A program made the translations under genes and the position numbers. The notes under the pieces were generated by a model. It was not told where the DNA came from. It searched no databases and saw only the letters and a list, made by a program, of their open reading frames with translations. Shown here piece after piece: positions 1 through 8,760 of a DNA stretch of 64,000 nucleotides. Within the stretch, counting starts at the first letter, position 1. Every line of letters starts with the position of its first letter. Origin of the DNA: an uncultured Clostridia bacterium (lineage in GTDB: Bacteria > Bacillota > Clostridia > Oscillospirales > Oscillospiraceae); contig CANSAE010000006.1 of assembly GCA_947644595.1 (NCBI GenBank), positions 62,001-126,000 of the forward strand, read 5' to 3'.

Positions 1-1
1 G

Positions 2-94
2 CGGAACATGGGGCTCTCCGGCGCTATCATCGGCAAGGCATACTACGAAGGCGCCATTGACTTGGCCGCCGCTATCCGGGAGGCGAAGGGATGA
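2..94 (+). CDS. hisA: HisA (ProFAR isomerase), C-terminal end only
   Basis: Only the last 30 codons are in the window. The frame reads ...NMGLSGAIIGKAYYEGAIDL... and ends in TGA at 92-94. A GxIIGKAxYEG run followed by a short helix is the usual C-terminus of phosphoribosylformimino-5-aminoimidazole carboxamide ribotide isomerase, a TIM-barrel enzyme of histidine synthesis. The stop overlaps the hisF start by four bases (ATGA), a typical sign of translational coupling. The gene order hisA-hisF-hisIE supports the call. Confidence 0.85.
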   Translation, partial: RNMGLSGAIIGKAYYEGAIDLAAAIREAKG

Positions 95-849
95 TTACAA
101 AACGCATCATCCCCTGTCTGGATGTCAAAAACGGCAGAGTGGTCAAGGGCGTAAATTTTCAGGACCTGAGCGACGTCAATTCCCCCGTGGAACTGGCAAA
201 ATACTACAGTGAAAACGGTGCCGACGAGCTGGTGTTTTATGACATCACCGCTTCCGCTGAGGGTCGCAGACTGTTCACGGACATTCTCACCCAAGTAGCG
301 GGGACCGTATTCATCCCCCTCACCGTGGGCGGCGGCATCAACACCCTGGATGACTTTGCCCGGGTGCTTTCCTGCGGTGCCGATAAGGTCAGCGTGAACT
401 CCGGGGCCATCCGGAACCCGGACCTGGTACACACCGCCGCGAAGCGCTACGGCAACCAGTGTGTGGTACTGTCTGTGGATATAAAACGGGTAGACGGCAT
501 GTTCCGCGTGTTTGCCAAAGGCGGCCGGGAGGATACAGGCATGGAAGCCATCGGCTGGATCCGAAGCTGTGTCTCCATGGGTGTCGGCGAGGTCGTGGTA
601 AACTCCATCGACACTGACGGAGTAAAGGACGGATTTGACCTGGAACTGCTGGACGCGGTATGCAACGCCGTGTCCGTCCCCGTCATCGCCTCCGGCGGCG
701 CAGGAAGCATCGCAGATTTCGTGGAGCTGTTCCACACTCTGCCCAAAGTGGATGCGGGGCTGGCCGCCTCCATCTTCCACTTCGGGGAAGTCACCATTCC
801 GGATTTAAAAAACGAGCTGGACAAAAACGGCATTGTAGTGAGGAAATGA
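91..849 (+). CDS. hisF: Imidazole glycerol phosphate synthase subunit HisF
   Basis: A 252-residue protein, the normal length for HisF, the cyclase TIM barrel that joins PRFAR and ammonia from HisH to give imidazole glycerol phosphate and AICAR. The N-terminus [20 protein letters not shown] carries the catalytic Asp of the conserved CLDV segment. The second catalytic Asp lies in the [10 protein letters not shown] segment near residue 175. Phosphate-binding glycine motifs GGGIN (about 80) and ASGGAG (about 200) are present. It overlaps hisA by ATGA and is followed at once by hisIE, so it sits inside a his operon. No hisH is visible; it should lie upstream of the window. Confidence 0.96.
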   Translation: MITKRIIPCLDVKNGRVVKGVNFQDLSDVNSPVELAKYYSENGADELVFYDITASAEGRRLFTDILTQVAGTVFIPLTVGGGINTLDDFARVLSCGADKVSVNSGAIRNPDLVHTAAKRYGNQCVVLSVDIKRVDGMFRVFAKGGREDTGMEAIGWIRSCVSMGVGEVVVNSIDTDGVKDGFDLELLDAVCNAVSVPVIASGGAGSIADFVELFHTLPKVDAGLAASIFHFGEVTIPDLKNELDKNGIVVRK

Positions 850-851
850 CA

Positions 852-1499
852 ATGATAAATATCAACGAACTGAACTTTGACAGCAATGGCCTCATCCCTG
901 CAGTGGTGGTGGATGTGTTCACCCGGGAAGTGCTCACCGTGGCATATATGAACCGGGAGAGCCTGTCCATCACCATGACCGAGGGCCGCACCTGCTTTTG
1001 GTCCCGCTCCCGGCAGGAATTGTGGCGCAAAGGCGAAACCAGCGGGAACATCCAGCGTGTTGTCTCCATCACCGCCGACTGCGACAAGGACGCATTGGTA
1101 GTCGTTGTGGAAAAAGACGGCCCCGCCTGCCATACCGGAGCGGAAAGCTGCTTTCACAATCTCCTCTGGGCAAGCGAGACCTTCCAGGATTTCACCACGA
1201 ACAGGCTCATGAACCTGCTGAAAGGCCGCAAAGCAAATCCGCCGGAGGGCTCCTATACCTCCTACCTCTTTGAAAAGGGCATGGACAAGATTTTGAAAAA
1301 AATCGGCGAGGAATGCACCGAGGTCATCATCGCCGCCAAAGGCGACGATAAACGGGAAACGGTCTACGAAATTGCAGACCTGATGTATCATGTGATGGTG
1401 CTGATGGTGGAAATGGGCATTTCCACGGAAGATATTCTCCGGGAACTGGCCTCCCGGCATGTCATCGACAAAAAAGTGAAGCAGGAGAAAATGGTGTAA
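852..1499 (+). CDS. hisIE: Bifunctional phosphoribosyl-AMP cyclohydrolase / phosphoribosyl-ATP pyrophosphatase
   Basis: A 215-residue fusion. The N-terminal HisI domain carries the metal-binding DCDKDA and ACHTG motifs and the RTCFWSRSR segment. The C-terminal HisE domain, from about residue 115, has the MazG-like helix [16 protein letters not shown] followed by [13 protein letters not shown]. Together they catalyse steps 2 and 3 of histidine synthesis. An open frame extends upstream to 660, inside hisF. I chose ATG 852 because the GAGGA sequence at 840-844 sits about 7 bases ahead of it; ATG 846 would be too close. The stop codon overlaps the next start (TAATG). Confidence 0.95.
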   Translation: MININELNFDSNGLIPAVVVDVFTREVLTVAYMNRESLSITMTEGRTCFWSRSRQELWRKGETSGNIQRVVSITADCDKDALVVVVEKDGPACHTGAESCFHNLLWASETFQDFTTNRLMNLLKGRKANPPEGSYTSYLFEKGMDKILKKIGEECTEVIIAAKGDDKRETVYEIADLMYHVMVLMVEMGISTEDILRELASRHVIDKKVKQEKMV

Positions 1500-2281
1500 T
1501 GATCCGTTCCACCTTTCACAACCACACCACCTTCTGCGACGGGAAGAGTTCCGCGGAAGAGATGGTTCAGGCCGCTCTGGCCGCCGGATGCCCGTCCCTG
1601 GGATTTTCCGGGCACAGCTACACTTGGTTCGATGAGAGCTATTGTATGTCCAAAGCAGGCACGGACGCCTACCGGGCAGAGACTGCCCGGCTGAAAGCCG
1701 CCTATGCCGAACGCATTCGCATCCTGTGCGGCGTGGAACAGGACTACTGGTCCGACGCGCCCACAGACGGCTATGATTTCGTCATCGGCTCCGTGCATTA
1801 TGTGCGGAAAAACGGGCACTATCTCCCCGTGGACAGCAGCAAAGACACCCTGCTCCAAGGGGTGAACGCCCAGTACGGCGGAGATATTCTGGCCTTTTGC
1901 GAGGACTATTACCGGCAAATTGCGAACGTGCAAAATAAAACGGGCTGCACCTTTGTGGGACATTTCGATTTGGTGACCAAGTTTAACGAGGACAGCGCTC
2001 TGTTTGACCAGGACGACCCCCGGTATCGCGCAGCGGCCCTCGCCGCAGTGGATACCCTTTGCGAACAGGGGGCAGTGTTTGAGCTGAACACCGGCGCCAT
2101 GGCAAAGGGCTACCGCACAGCCCCCTACCCTGCCCGTTTCCTGCTGGAACGCATCCGGGACCATGGCGGCAAGGTGCTGCTCAATGCCGACTGCCATGAT
2201 GCCGAAAAACTTCTGTTCGGTCTGGACCAGACAGAGCAGTTGGCATTGGACCTATGCATCACTATCATACGGGAGATTTAA
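1499..2281 (+). CDS. hisK: Histidinol-phosphatase, PHP family (HisK type)
   Basis: A 260-residue PHP-domain phosphoesterase that probably removes phosphate from histidinol phosphate, the penultimate step of histidine synthesis. Metal-ligand motifs of the family are visible: FHNHTTFCDG at the N-terminus (HxH), GVEQDYW near residue 80, VGHFDLVTKF near 155, and a late NADCHDAE (DxH). It begins inside the hisIE stop codon and ends the operon; a hairpin terminator overlaps its stop. PHP proteins also include polymerase-associated phosphatases, but the his-operon position settles the role. Confidence 0.9.
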   Translation: MIRSTFHNHTTFCDGKSSAEEMVQAALAAGCPSLGFSGHSYTWFDESYCMSKAGTDAYRAETARLKAAYAERIRILCGVEQDYWSDAPTDGYDFVIGSVHYVRKNGHYLPVDSSKDTLLQGVNAQYGGDILAFCEDYYRQIANVQNKTGCTFVGHFDLVTKFNEDSALFDQDDPRYRAAALAAVDTLCEQGAVFELNTGAMAKGYRTAPYPARFLLERIRDHGGKVLLNADCHDAEKLLFGLDQTEQLALDLCITIIREI

Positions 2282-2305
2282 AGAGGCACGATGTGCCTCT
2301 TTTTT
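2281..2305 (+). terminator. Intrinsic terminator of the his operon
   Basis: A perfect 9-bp stem (AAGAGGCAC / GTGCCTCTT) with a three-base loop is followed by a T run. The 5' arm starts on the last base of the hisK stop codon. Confidence 0.9.
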
Positions 2306-2330
2306 CCATGGGAAATTTACAGCTTATTCA

Positions 2331-2359
2331 TTGAAATAAACACAGCGGTATGGTATATT
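2331..2359 (+). promoter_or_regulatory. Sigma-A-type promoter for the RND exporter
   Basis: TTGAAA at 2331-2336 and TATATT at 2354-2359 are separated by 17 bp, with a TG extended -10 at 2351-2352. The start codon is 34 bp downstream, with GAGGAG at 2378-2383 as ribosome-binding site. Confidence 0.75.
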
Positions 2360-2392
2360 TTAAAAATCTATTAAGCTGAGGAGTTATCGTCC

Positions 2393-5300
2393 ATGCCGGA
2401 ATTCAGTGTGAAAAAACCACTCACGATTTTCTGCTGCGCCATTGCCATTTTGGTGCTGGGAATCGTGGCGTATACCCGGATGACCCCGGACCTGTTTCCC
2501 AGCATGGACTTTCCCTATGTCATCATCATGACCGCAGACCCCGGGGCCAGTCCCGAGACCGTGGAAGAAACGATTACCAAGCCCATGGAACGCTCCATGG
2601 CCACTCTGGACCATATCAAGTCCGTCTCCTCCTCCTCCGCCGACAATTATTCCATGGTCATGCTGGAGTTTGAAGACGATGTGAACCTGGATTCCATCGG
2701 CGTGGACATCCAGCAGCAGATCAGCACCCTTCAAGCCGGCTGGAGCGAAACCGTAGGCACCCCCTATGTGCTGAAGATCAATCCCTCCATGATCCCGGTG
2801 ATGGTAGCGGCCGTCTCCATGGAGGGCATGGATGTCACCCAGCTCTCCGAGTTTGTGGACGAAACGCTGATGCCTCAGTTGGAGGGCACCACCGGTGTCG
2901 CCCGTGTGACCGCCAGCGGTTCCATTGAACAGGAACTGCACATCGTCATCAGCCAGGAGAAAATCGACGCCCTGAACGAGGTCATCGCCCAGGGCATCAA
3001 TGACCAGATGGACGCCGCAGTGGCTCAGTTAAATGCCGCCAAAGCCCAGCTCACCGGAGCGCTCCAGGGCATGCAGCGCCCCGCCGCGCCCGAGCCGGAA
3101 CCGCCGGCAGAATCCGCCCAGGAGGCCGAGGAGCGCATCAACGGCCAAATGGCCCGGCTGGAAGAAAACCGGGAGACCATTGAAAATACCATCAGCAGCT
3201 TGGAAACCATCCGGGCCGCATTGAACGACCCCTCCCCCGCCCCATCGTATACGCCGGAGGAGCAGGCCCGGCGCGCCGAGCTGGAACAGCAGATCACAGA
3301 CCTGGACGCCCAGCTCACACCTTATGAGACCCGCATCCAAAACATTCAGGACAGCGATGCCGAACAGACAGAAAAACTCCGTCAGATCGGGGAGATCACC
3401 CAGGACGAGACCTATCGGCAATTGGTATCCGACCGGGTGGCAGCCCAGATAGAGCTGACTACCCTGGGCGTGGACCTGGATACCGCCACCCAGGAAACCT
3501 TTGCTCAGATGCTGCCCGAGGGCCTCACCATCGACCAATTGGATACTGCCATCGCCCAGTTGGTGGATACCCTCACCATGGTCCGGGACAGCATGGACGA
3601 ATTATCCGCCCTCCAAAGCCAACTGGGACAAAACAGCATCGACCTGGCCCAGGTCAACCAGATGTACCAGCAAATCACCGCCGGGTCCGGGGACCTTAAT
3701 GCCTCACTCAACCAGTTGATCGAGGGCGTGATGGGCATGTCCATGGCCATGATACAGATCGAAAGCGGGCTGAACTCCATTGAAGGCTCCCGGGACAGCG
3801 CCCTCGCCCAGGCGGACCTGAACAACCTGCTCACCCTGCAGATGGTCTCCCAAATCCTGGCCGCCCAGAACTTCTCCATGCCCGCGGGCTACGTGGAGCA
3901 GGACGGCATCAGCTACATGGTCTCCGTGGGCGACGAATTCACCACCCGGGAGCAGCTGGAAAACCTCCTGCTGTTCGACCTGGGCCTGGAGGACGTAGAG
4001 CCCATTTACGTCAAGGACGTCGCCAATGTATTCATCACGGACAACTCCGATTCCACCTACGCTCGCCTGGGCAATGCCGACGGCCTGATGCTCAGCTTCG
4101 AAAAGCAGTCCAATTATGCCACCGCCGATGTTTCCGGGAAGCTCACAGAACGCTTCCAGACTCTGGAAGCAGAGCACGACGGCCTGTCTTTCGTGGCCCT
4201 GATGGACCAGGGCGATTATATCTACATGATCGTGGATTCCATTCTGGAAAGCCTTCTGTACGGAATGCTCTTTTCCGTCCTGGTGCTGTTCCTGTTTCTG
4301 CGAGACCTGCGCCCCACCTTCATCACCCTCACTGCCATGCCCCTTTCCGTGCTGTTTGCCATTGTACTCATGTACTTTTCCGGCATCAGCCTGAACATGA
4401 TTTCCCTGTCCGGCCTGTCCATCGCAGTGGGGATGCTGGTGGACAATTCCGTGGTAGTCATCGAGAACATTTACCGTCTCCGGGCCAAGGGCGCCAATAT
4501 CATCCAGGCGGCCGTCTCCGGCGCCAAGCAGGTTTCCGGCGCCATCGTGGCGTCCACGCTCACCACCATCTGCGTATTTTTGCCCATCGTGTTTGTAGAC
4601 GGTCTCACCCGTCAGCTTTTCACAGACCTGGCCCTGACCATGAGCTACGCCCTCATCGCCAGCCTCATCGTGGCGCTGACCCTGGTGCCTGCCATGGCCT
4701 CCGGAATGATGAAAAACAAGGGACTGCCGAAAAAGGATATCATGGAAAAGGTCTACGGCAAATACCGCTTCGCCGGAGAATGGGCACTGAACCACAAGTC
4801 CGTGGTGTTTGCCGTGTCCGTGCTGATGCTGCTGCTTTCCGCGGCTCTGTGTCTGAGCCGGGGCTTTTCCTTCATGCCAGACATTGATTCCAACACCATT
4901 TCCGGCACCATCACTTTTGAAGAAACCGCGGAACTGTCCGACATCATGGAGACCTCCGACCAAGTGCTGGCCCGCATCACGGAAATCGACGAAGTGGAGA
5001 CCGCAGGGGCCATGCTGGGCGGGTCCTCCCTGATGGGCGGCTCCTCCGGAGGCAGCAGTGTCAGCCTGTATATCACCCTGCCGGAGGGCACCTCCGGCAA
5101 ATCAGTAGGGCAGGAGATCCTGGACCTCTGCGGCGACCTTCCCTGTGAGATCAGTATATCCTCCTCTATGATGGATACCAGCATGCTCACCGACAGCGGT
5201 ACCTCCGTGGTGCTGTCCGGCAATGATATGGAAGACCTCCAAACCGCAGCCAAACAAGTGACCGGCCTGATGGAAGGCATCGAGGGCACAGAAGAAGTGT

Positions 5301-6316
5301 CCGACGGTCTGGAGGACGCCGCCAAAGCCCTGCATGTGAACATCGACCGCAACAAGGCTATGGAGCACGGTCTCACCGTGGCCCAGGTCTATATGCAGCT
5401 CGCCGGGGACATGACCCAAAGCGCCACCGCCACCACGTTCTATCTGGACGGTGCCGCCATTGATGTCATTGTAGAAACGCCGGAGGAAACTCACGTTACG
5501 GCGGAAAATCTGGCGGGGCAGATTTTTACCCAGGAAAATCCTCTTACCGGCGAAACTACGGAATTCCCCCTGTCTGATATCGCCGTCATTGAAGAAACTG
5601 TCAGTCTCAATACCATCCGCCGGGAAAATCAGCAGCGATATCTGCAAGTCACCGCCGGCACGGCAGAAGGCTATAACGTTACCAAGCTCGCCTCCGCCAT
5701 CGAAAGCGGAATGCAGAGCCTGGACCTGCCGGAAGGGGTCCGCTGGTCCATGTCCGGCGAATCGGAGACCATCATGGAAGCCATGACCCAGTTGGTGTTG
5801 ATGCTTCTGCTGGGCCTTATGCTGGTGTACTTTGTCATGGTGGCCCAGTTCCAGTCCCTGAAATCCCCCTTCATCGTCATGTTCACCATCCCCCTGGCCT
5901 TCACCGGCGGCTTCATCGGCCTGCTGCTGACGGGCATGGAAGTCAGCATCGTGTCCATGATCGGTTTCGTAATGCTCATGGGTATCATCGTGAATAACGG
6001 CATTGTGCTGGTGGACTATATCAATCAATTGCGCTTAGAGGGCTGGGAGCGCCGGGAAGCCATCATCGAGGCAGGCTGCACCCGCATCCGTCCCGTCCTC
6101 ATGACGTCCCTGACCACCGTTCTGGGCCTGGCCGTCATGGCCATGGGCAAAGATGCCGGCACGGCGCTGATGCAGCCCATGGCGGTGGTGTGCATCGGCG
6201 GCCTGCTGTACGCCACGCTGATGACCCTGTTTGTGGTCCCCTGCATCTATGATTTGATGAACAAGAAAGAGTTGCGCAAGGTGGACGAAGCCGACCTGGT
6301 CATCCTGACCGATTGA
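2393..6316 (+). CDS. RND-family efflux permease with a long coiled-coil insert
   Basis: A 1307-residue member of the AcrB/HAE1 resistance-nodulation-division family, proton-driven exporters in the cytoplasmic membrane. A first membrane helix (about 10-30) is followed by porter motifs such as MTPDLFPSMDFPYV and ASPETVEETITKPMER. Membrane helices cluster at roughly 613-795 and 1130-1290. TM4 has GMLVDNSVVVIEN, where AcrB has two adjacent aspartates and this protein has one. Residues about 200-490 are a Gln/Glu/Ala/Leu-rich, probably coiled-coil insertion in the first extracytoplasmic loop; AcrB-like pumps are usually near 1050 residues. No membrane-fusion or outer-membrane gene is adjacent. The substrate is unknown; lipids, peptides or drugs are all possible. 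Confidence 0.9.
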   Translation: MPEFSVKKPLTIFCCAIAILVLGIVAYTRMTPDLFPSMDFPYVIIMTADPGASPETVEETITKPMERSMATLDHIKSVSSSSADNYSMVMLEFEDDVNLDSIGVDIQQQISTLQAGWSETVGTPYVLKINPSMIPVMVAAVSMEGMDVTQLSEFVDETLMPQLEGTTGVARVTASGSIEQELHIVISQEKIDALNEVIAQGINDQMDAAVAQLNAAKAQLTGALQGMQRPAAPEPEPPAESAQEAEERINGQMARLEENRETIENTISSLETIRAALNDPSPAPSYTPEEQARRAELEQQITDLDAQLTPYETRIQNIQDSDAEQTEKLRQIGEITQDETYRQLVSDRVAAQIELTTLGVDLDTATQETFAQMLPEGLTIDQLDTAIAQLVDTLTMVRDSMDELSALQSQLGQNSIDLAQVNQMYQQITAGSGDLNASLNQLIEGVMGMSMAMIQIESGLNSIEGSRDSALAQADLNNLLTLQMVSQILAAQNFSMPAGYVEQDGISYMVSVGDEFTTREQLENLLLFDLGLEDVEPIYVKDVANVFITDNSDSTYARLGNADGLMLSFEKQSNYATADVSGKLTERFQTLEAEHDGLSFVALMDQGDYIYMIVDSILESLLYGMLFSVLVLFLFLRDLRPTFITLTAMPLSVLFAIVLMYFSGISLNMISLSGLSIAVGMLVDNSVVVIENIYRLRAKGANIIQAAVSGAKQVSGAIVASTLTTICVFLPIVFVDGLTRQLFTDLALTMSYALIASLIVALTLVPAMASGMMKNKGLPKKDIMEKVYGKYRFAGEWALNHKSVVFAVSVLMLLLSAALCLSRGFSFMPDIDSNTISGTITFEETAELSDIMETSDQVLARITEIDEVETAGAMLGGSSLMGGSSGGSSVSLYITLPEGTSGKSVGQEILDLCGDLPCEISISSSMMDTSMLTDSGTSVVLSGNDMEDLQTAAKQVTGLMEGIEGTEEVSDGLEDAAKALHVNIDRNKAMEHGLTVAQVYMQLAGDMTQSATATTFYLDGAAIDVIVETPEETHVTAENLAGQIFTQENPLTGETTEFPLSDIAVIEETVSLNTIRRENQQRYLQVTAGTAEGYNVTKLASAIESGMQSLDLPEGVRWSMSGESETIMEAMTQLVLMLLLGLMLVYFVMVAQFQSLKSPFIVMFTIPLAFTGGFIGLLLTGMEVSIVSMIGFVMLMGIIVNNGIVLVDYINQLRLEGWERREAIIEAGCTRIRPVLMTSLTTVLGLAVMAMGKDAGTALMQPMAVVCIGGLLYATLMTLFVVPCIYDLMNKKELRKVDEADLVILTD

Positions 6317-6341
6317 CAAACCCTGAGATATTTGCTATACT
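6313..6341 (+). promoter_or_regulatory. Strong promoter of the ABC-F leader
   Basis: TTGACA at 6313-6318 and TATACT at 6336-6341 are separated by 17 bp, with a TG extended -10. The -35 overlaps the stop codon of the RND gene. Transcription should start near 6348. Confidence 0.85.
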
Positions 6342-6347
6342 GTCGCA

Positions 6348-6550
6348 AAACAAAGAAAGGCGTGAAAGCATGTACAACAATTCCTGCAAATAAGTGAACC
6401 CGCGATGATGCCGTTTCAAGGGATCATTGCGCCCGTTGCAGGAAAGTTGTATGTCGGTCTCGCGCTGTGATATGGACTGTATCCACTGATGTTCAGTGGT
6501 CCATTGTGCCGTGCAAAAGCCGCAGGAATTCGCTTTCCTGCGGCTTTTGC
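6348..6550 (+). promoter_or_regulatory. Transcription attenuator upstream of the ABC-F gene
   Basis: Three structures can be read. (1) The leader ORF segment 6373-6389 (TACAAC..TTCCTGCAA) pairs with TTGCAGGAA.GTTGTA at 6436-6451. (2) A hairpin forms around 6484-6500 (CCACTGA/TCAGTGG). (3) A 16-bp perfect hairpin, 6513-6528 with 6535-6550, ends in a short T run and acts as terminator. GCAGGAA at 6438-6444 could pair instead with TTCCTGC at 6535-6541 in the terminator's 3' arm. A ribosome stalled on the leader would free that segment and block the terminator. This fits ribosome-mediated antitermination; folding was done by eye. Confidence 0.7.
6370..6393 (+). CDS. Seven-residue leader peptide MYNNSCK
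   Basis: A short open frame, ATG to TAA, sits about 22 bases after the predicted transcription start, with AAGG about 9 bases ahead of the ATG. Its own sequence (6373-6389) can pair with 6436-6451, so translation or ribosome stalling here would change the folding of the leader. Short leader peptides of this kind are known to control antibiotic-inducible ABC-F and methylase genes. The function here is inferred from position and pairing. Confidence 0.6.
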   Translation: MYNNSCK

Positions 6551-6579
6551 CATTTGGTATGATGAAGGAGGAACAGCAT

Positions 6580-8040
6580 ATGTCCATGATCAAAGCAGAC
6601 CACCTGAGCTTCGCCTATCCGGGAAGCTGCGACCTGATATTTAACGATGTGAGCTTTCAGCTCGACACAAACTGGAAACTGGGCTTCATCGGCCGAAACG
6701 GCCGTGGAAAGACCACCTTCCTGAACCTGCTGCTGGGAAACTATGAATACACCGGGACCATCACCCACTCCATGGAATTTGACTACTTCCCCTACCCCGT
6801 GGCGGACAAATCCCGGCAGACGGGAGATATCTTACGGGAAATCAGCCCCGACGCGGAAGACTGGGAATTCTCCCGGGAATTATCCTGCCTAAACGTGGAT
6901 GAGGAGGTGCTCCAACGCCCCTTTGAGACCTTATCCAACGGAGAACGGACCAAGGTCCTGCTGGCGGCGCTGTTTTTGAATGAGGGGCACTTTCTTCTCA
7001 TCGACGAGCCCACCAACCACCTGGACTTACAGGGACGGGCCCTGGTCTCCGCCTACCTGGCCCGGAAAAAAGGATTCATTCTCATCTCTCACGACCGGGA
7101 CTTCCTGGACGGCTGTGTGGACCATATCTTATCCCTGAACCGGGCGGACATTCAGGTCCGGGCCGGAAACTTCTCCTCCTGGATGGAAAATTTCCAGCGG
7201 CAGCAGAGCTTTGAAGAAGCCCAGAACCAGCGGCTGAAAAAGGATGTGAAACGCCTGAAGCAGGCCGCCCGCCGCACACAGCAGTGGTCAAACAAGATAG
7301 AAGCTTCCAAGCAGGGAGCCTATGACAAAGGCTTTGTGGGGCACAAGTCCGCCAAAATGATGAAGCGTTCCAAGTCCATAGAGGCCCGGCAGACCGCCGC
7401 CATCGAAGAGGCGGAAAGCCTTTTGCAAAACGCCGAGACCGCAGACCGCCTGAAGCTCTCTCCCCTGCAATACCACGCAGAAACGCTGGTGCGGTACCGG
7501 GACGCAACCGCCTGTTATGACGGCCGCCCGGTCTGCCCGCCGGCAACTTTTGAGATTCGACGGGGAGACCGCATCGCCCTGGACGGCCCCAACGGCAGCG
7601 GAAAAAGCAGCCTGATGAAACTGCTTCTGGACACGTCCCCGGACCACACGGGCACCGTCACCGTCGGTTCCGGTCTGGTGGTGTCCTATGTCCCCCAGAA
7701 TACCGGCCATCTCCAAGGCAGTCTCACTGAATTTGTCCGGGCGCACAAACTGGAGGAGGCCCTGTTCAAAGCCATCCTGCGAAAAATGGATTTTGCCCGG
7801 GCGCAGTTTGAAAAGGACCTGTCGGACTATTCCGCCGGGCAAAAGAAAAAGGTCCTCCTGGCCAAAAGCCTGTGCGAGCAGGCGCACCTGTATATCTGGG
7901 ACGAACCGCTCAATTACATTGACGTGTACTCCCGGATGCAGATTGAAACCCTGATTCAGGAATTTGCCCCCACCATGCTCTTTGTAGAGCATGACAAAGC
8001 CTTCCGGGAAGCCGTGGCAACGAAGGTGGTTTCTCTTTGA
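6580..8040 (+). CDS. ABC-F ribosome-protection protein, Lsa-like (lincosamide/streptogramin A/pleuromutilin type)
   Basis: A 486-residue cytosolic protein with two ATP-binding cassettes and no membrane helices. Cassette 1 has Walker A GRNGRGKTT and LSNGERTKV with LIDEPTNHLDL. Cassette 2 has GPNGSGKSS, a signature YSAGQKKKV, and YIWDEPLNYIDV. A charged linker (about 220-290) joins them. NWKLGFIGRNGRGKTT and the IWDEPLNY variant match what I recall of Lsa proteins, which bind the ribosome and dislodge antibiotics from the peptidyl-transferase centre. I chose ATG 6580 (AAGGAGG at 6565-6571); the open frame to 6496 runs through the attenuator. Drug range cannot be read from sequence. Confidence 0.85.
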   Translation: MSMIKADHLSFAYPGSCDLIFNDVSFQLDTNWKLGFIGRNGRGKTTFLNLLLGNYEYTGTITHSMEFDYFPYPVADKSRQTGDILREISPDAEDWEFSRELSCLNVDEEVLQRPFETLSNGERTKVLLAALFLNEGHFLLIDEPTNHLDLQGRALVSAYLARKKGFILISHDRDFLDGCVDHILSLNRADIQVRAGNFSSWMENFQRQQSFEEAQNQRLKKDVKRLKQAARRTQQWSNKIEASKQGAYDKGFVGHKSAKMMKRSKSIEARQTAAIEEAESLLQNAETADRLKLSPLQYHAETLVRYRDATACYDGRPVCPPATFEIRRGDRIALDGPNGSGKSSLMKLLLDTSPDHTGTVTVGSGLVVSYVPQNTGHLQGSLTEFVRAHKLEEALFKAILRKMDFARAQFEKDLSDYSAGQKKKVLLAKSLCEQAHLYIWDEPLNYIDVYSRMQIETLIQEFAPTMLFVEHDKAFREAVATKVVSL

Positions 8041-8173
8041 AATCGCTTCGCAGAACTGTTGTCCGCAGATACGAATCCATGTGAATCAATTTTTTGAGCG
8101 GCTTTGCTGTTCAAAAAATACTTCTCGTGAAGAGAGTGTTCCCGCAGGGCGCGCGAACGCAGCGAAGTTATTC

Positions 8174-8215
8174 AATAAGAAGAACCTCCCCCTTGCGGGG
8201 GAGGTTCTTCTTATT
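8174..8215. terminator. Bidirectional hairpin between the ABC-F and oxidoreductase genes
   Basis: A 19-bp perfect stem, 8174-8192 with 8197-8215 (loop TTGC), lies between convergent genes. It overlaps the stop codon of the minus-strand gamma subunit. A weaker T/A-rich hairpin sits at about 8089-8120. Confidence 0.8.
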
Positions 8216-8759
8216 GATGATTCTTTACATATTCCATGCCCGCATGAAGCGCCTTCACGTTGCCGTCCAGGAACTTCATCTTTCTGGGGCCGAGCTCTTC
8301 CTTCATCGCTTCAATGAGGGTCTCCACCTTCACGACCTCCGGCCGCAGCGCCATGTAGGCGCCCAGGATGACCACGTTGGCGCCTTTGGGGTTGCCCACC
8401 TGCTCGGCGATCTCCGTAGCGGGGACATATGCGACCTTCACATCGTCCCGGCTGGACTTCGCGTCCGTCAAGGAACTGTTGATGATCAGCACGCCGCCAG
8501 GCTGTACCGTATGCTCAAACTTCAGCAGAGAGGGCAGGTTCATGGCGATGACTGCAGAGGGATTGGAAATGACCGGAGCCGCGATGGGCTTATCAGACAC
8601 CACCACGGAGCAGTTCGCCGTACCGCCGCGCATCTCAGGGCCGTAAGAGGGCAGCCAGGTGACTTCTTTCCCCTCCATCAGACCTGCGCAGGCCAGGAAT
8701 TTACCGATCAGCAAGGTGCCCTGACCGCCGAATCCCGCAAAAATGCACTGTTCCAACAT
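8211..8759 (-). CDS. 2-oxoacid:ferredoxin oxidoreductase, gamma subunit
   Basis: A 182-residue subunit of the KorC/VorC type. It starts with the family motif IFAGFGGQGTLLIGKFLACAG and continues with EVTWLPSYGPEMRGGTANC, both diagnostic of the gamma domain of pyruvate/ketoacid:ferredoxin oxidoreductases. The complex oxidises a 2-oxoacid with CoA and thiamine diphosphate to acyl-CoA and CO2, reducing ferredoxin. It is the last gene of a delta-alpha-beta-gamma operon, one base after the beta gene. Whether the substrate is 2-oxoglutarate or branched-chain 2-oxoacids cannot be decided from sequence. Confidence 0.9.
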   Translation of the reverse strand: MLEQCIFAGFGGQGTLLIGKFLACAGLMEGKEVTWLPSYGPEMRGGTANCSVVVSDKPIAAPVISNPSAVIAMNLPSLLKFEHTVQPGGVLIINSSLTDAKSSRDDVKVAYVPATEIAEQVGNPKGANVVILGAYMALRPEVVKVETLIEAMKEELGPRKMKFLDGNVKALHAGMEYVKNHQ

Positions 8760-8760
8760 A

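Noticed and set aside
3704..4963. Long minus-strand open frame (419 codons) opposite the RND gene
   Set aside because: It is a His/Gly-rich shadow of a well-supported gene in GC-rich DNA and has no ribosome site or family resemblance. The same applies to the minus-strand frames at 5102-6028, 39025-40290 and 40942-42042.
6496..6579. Upstream extension of the ABC-F reading frame
   Set aside because: It would be encoded across the attenuator hairpin. AAGGAGG and family similarity place the start at 6580.
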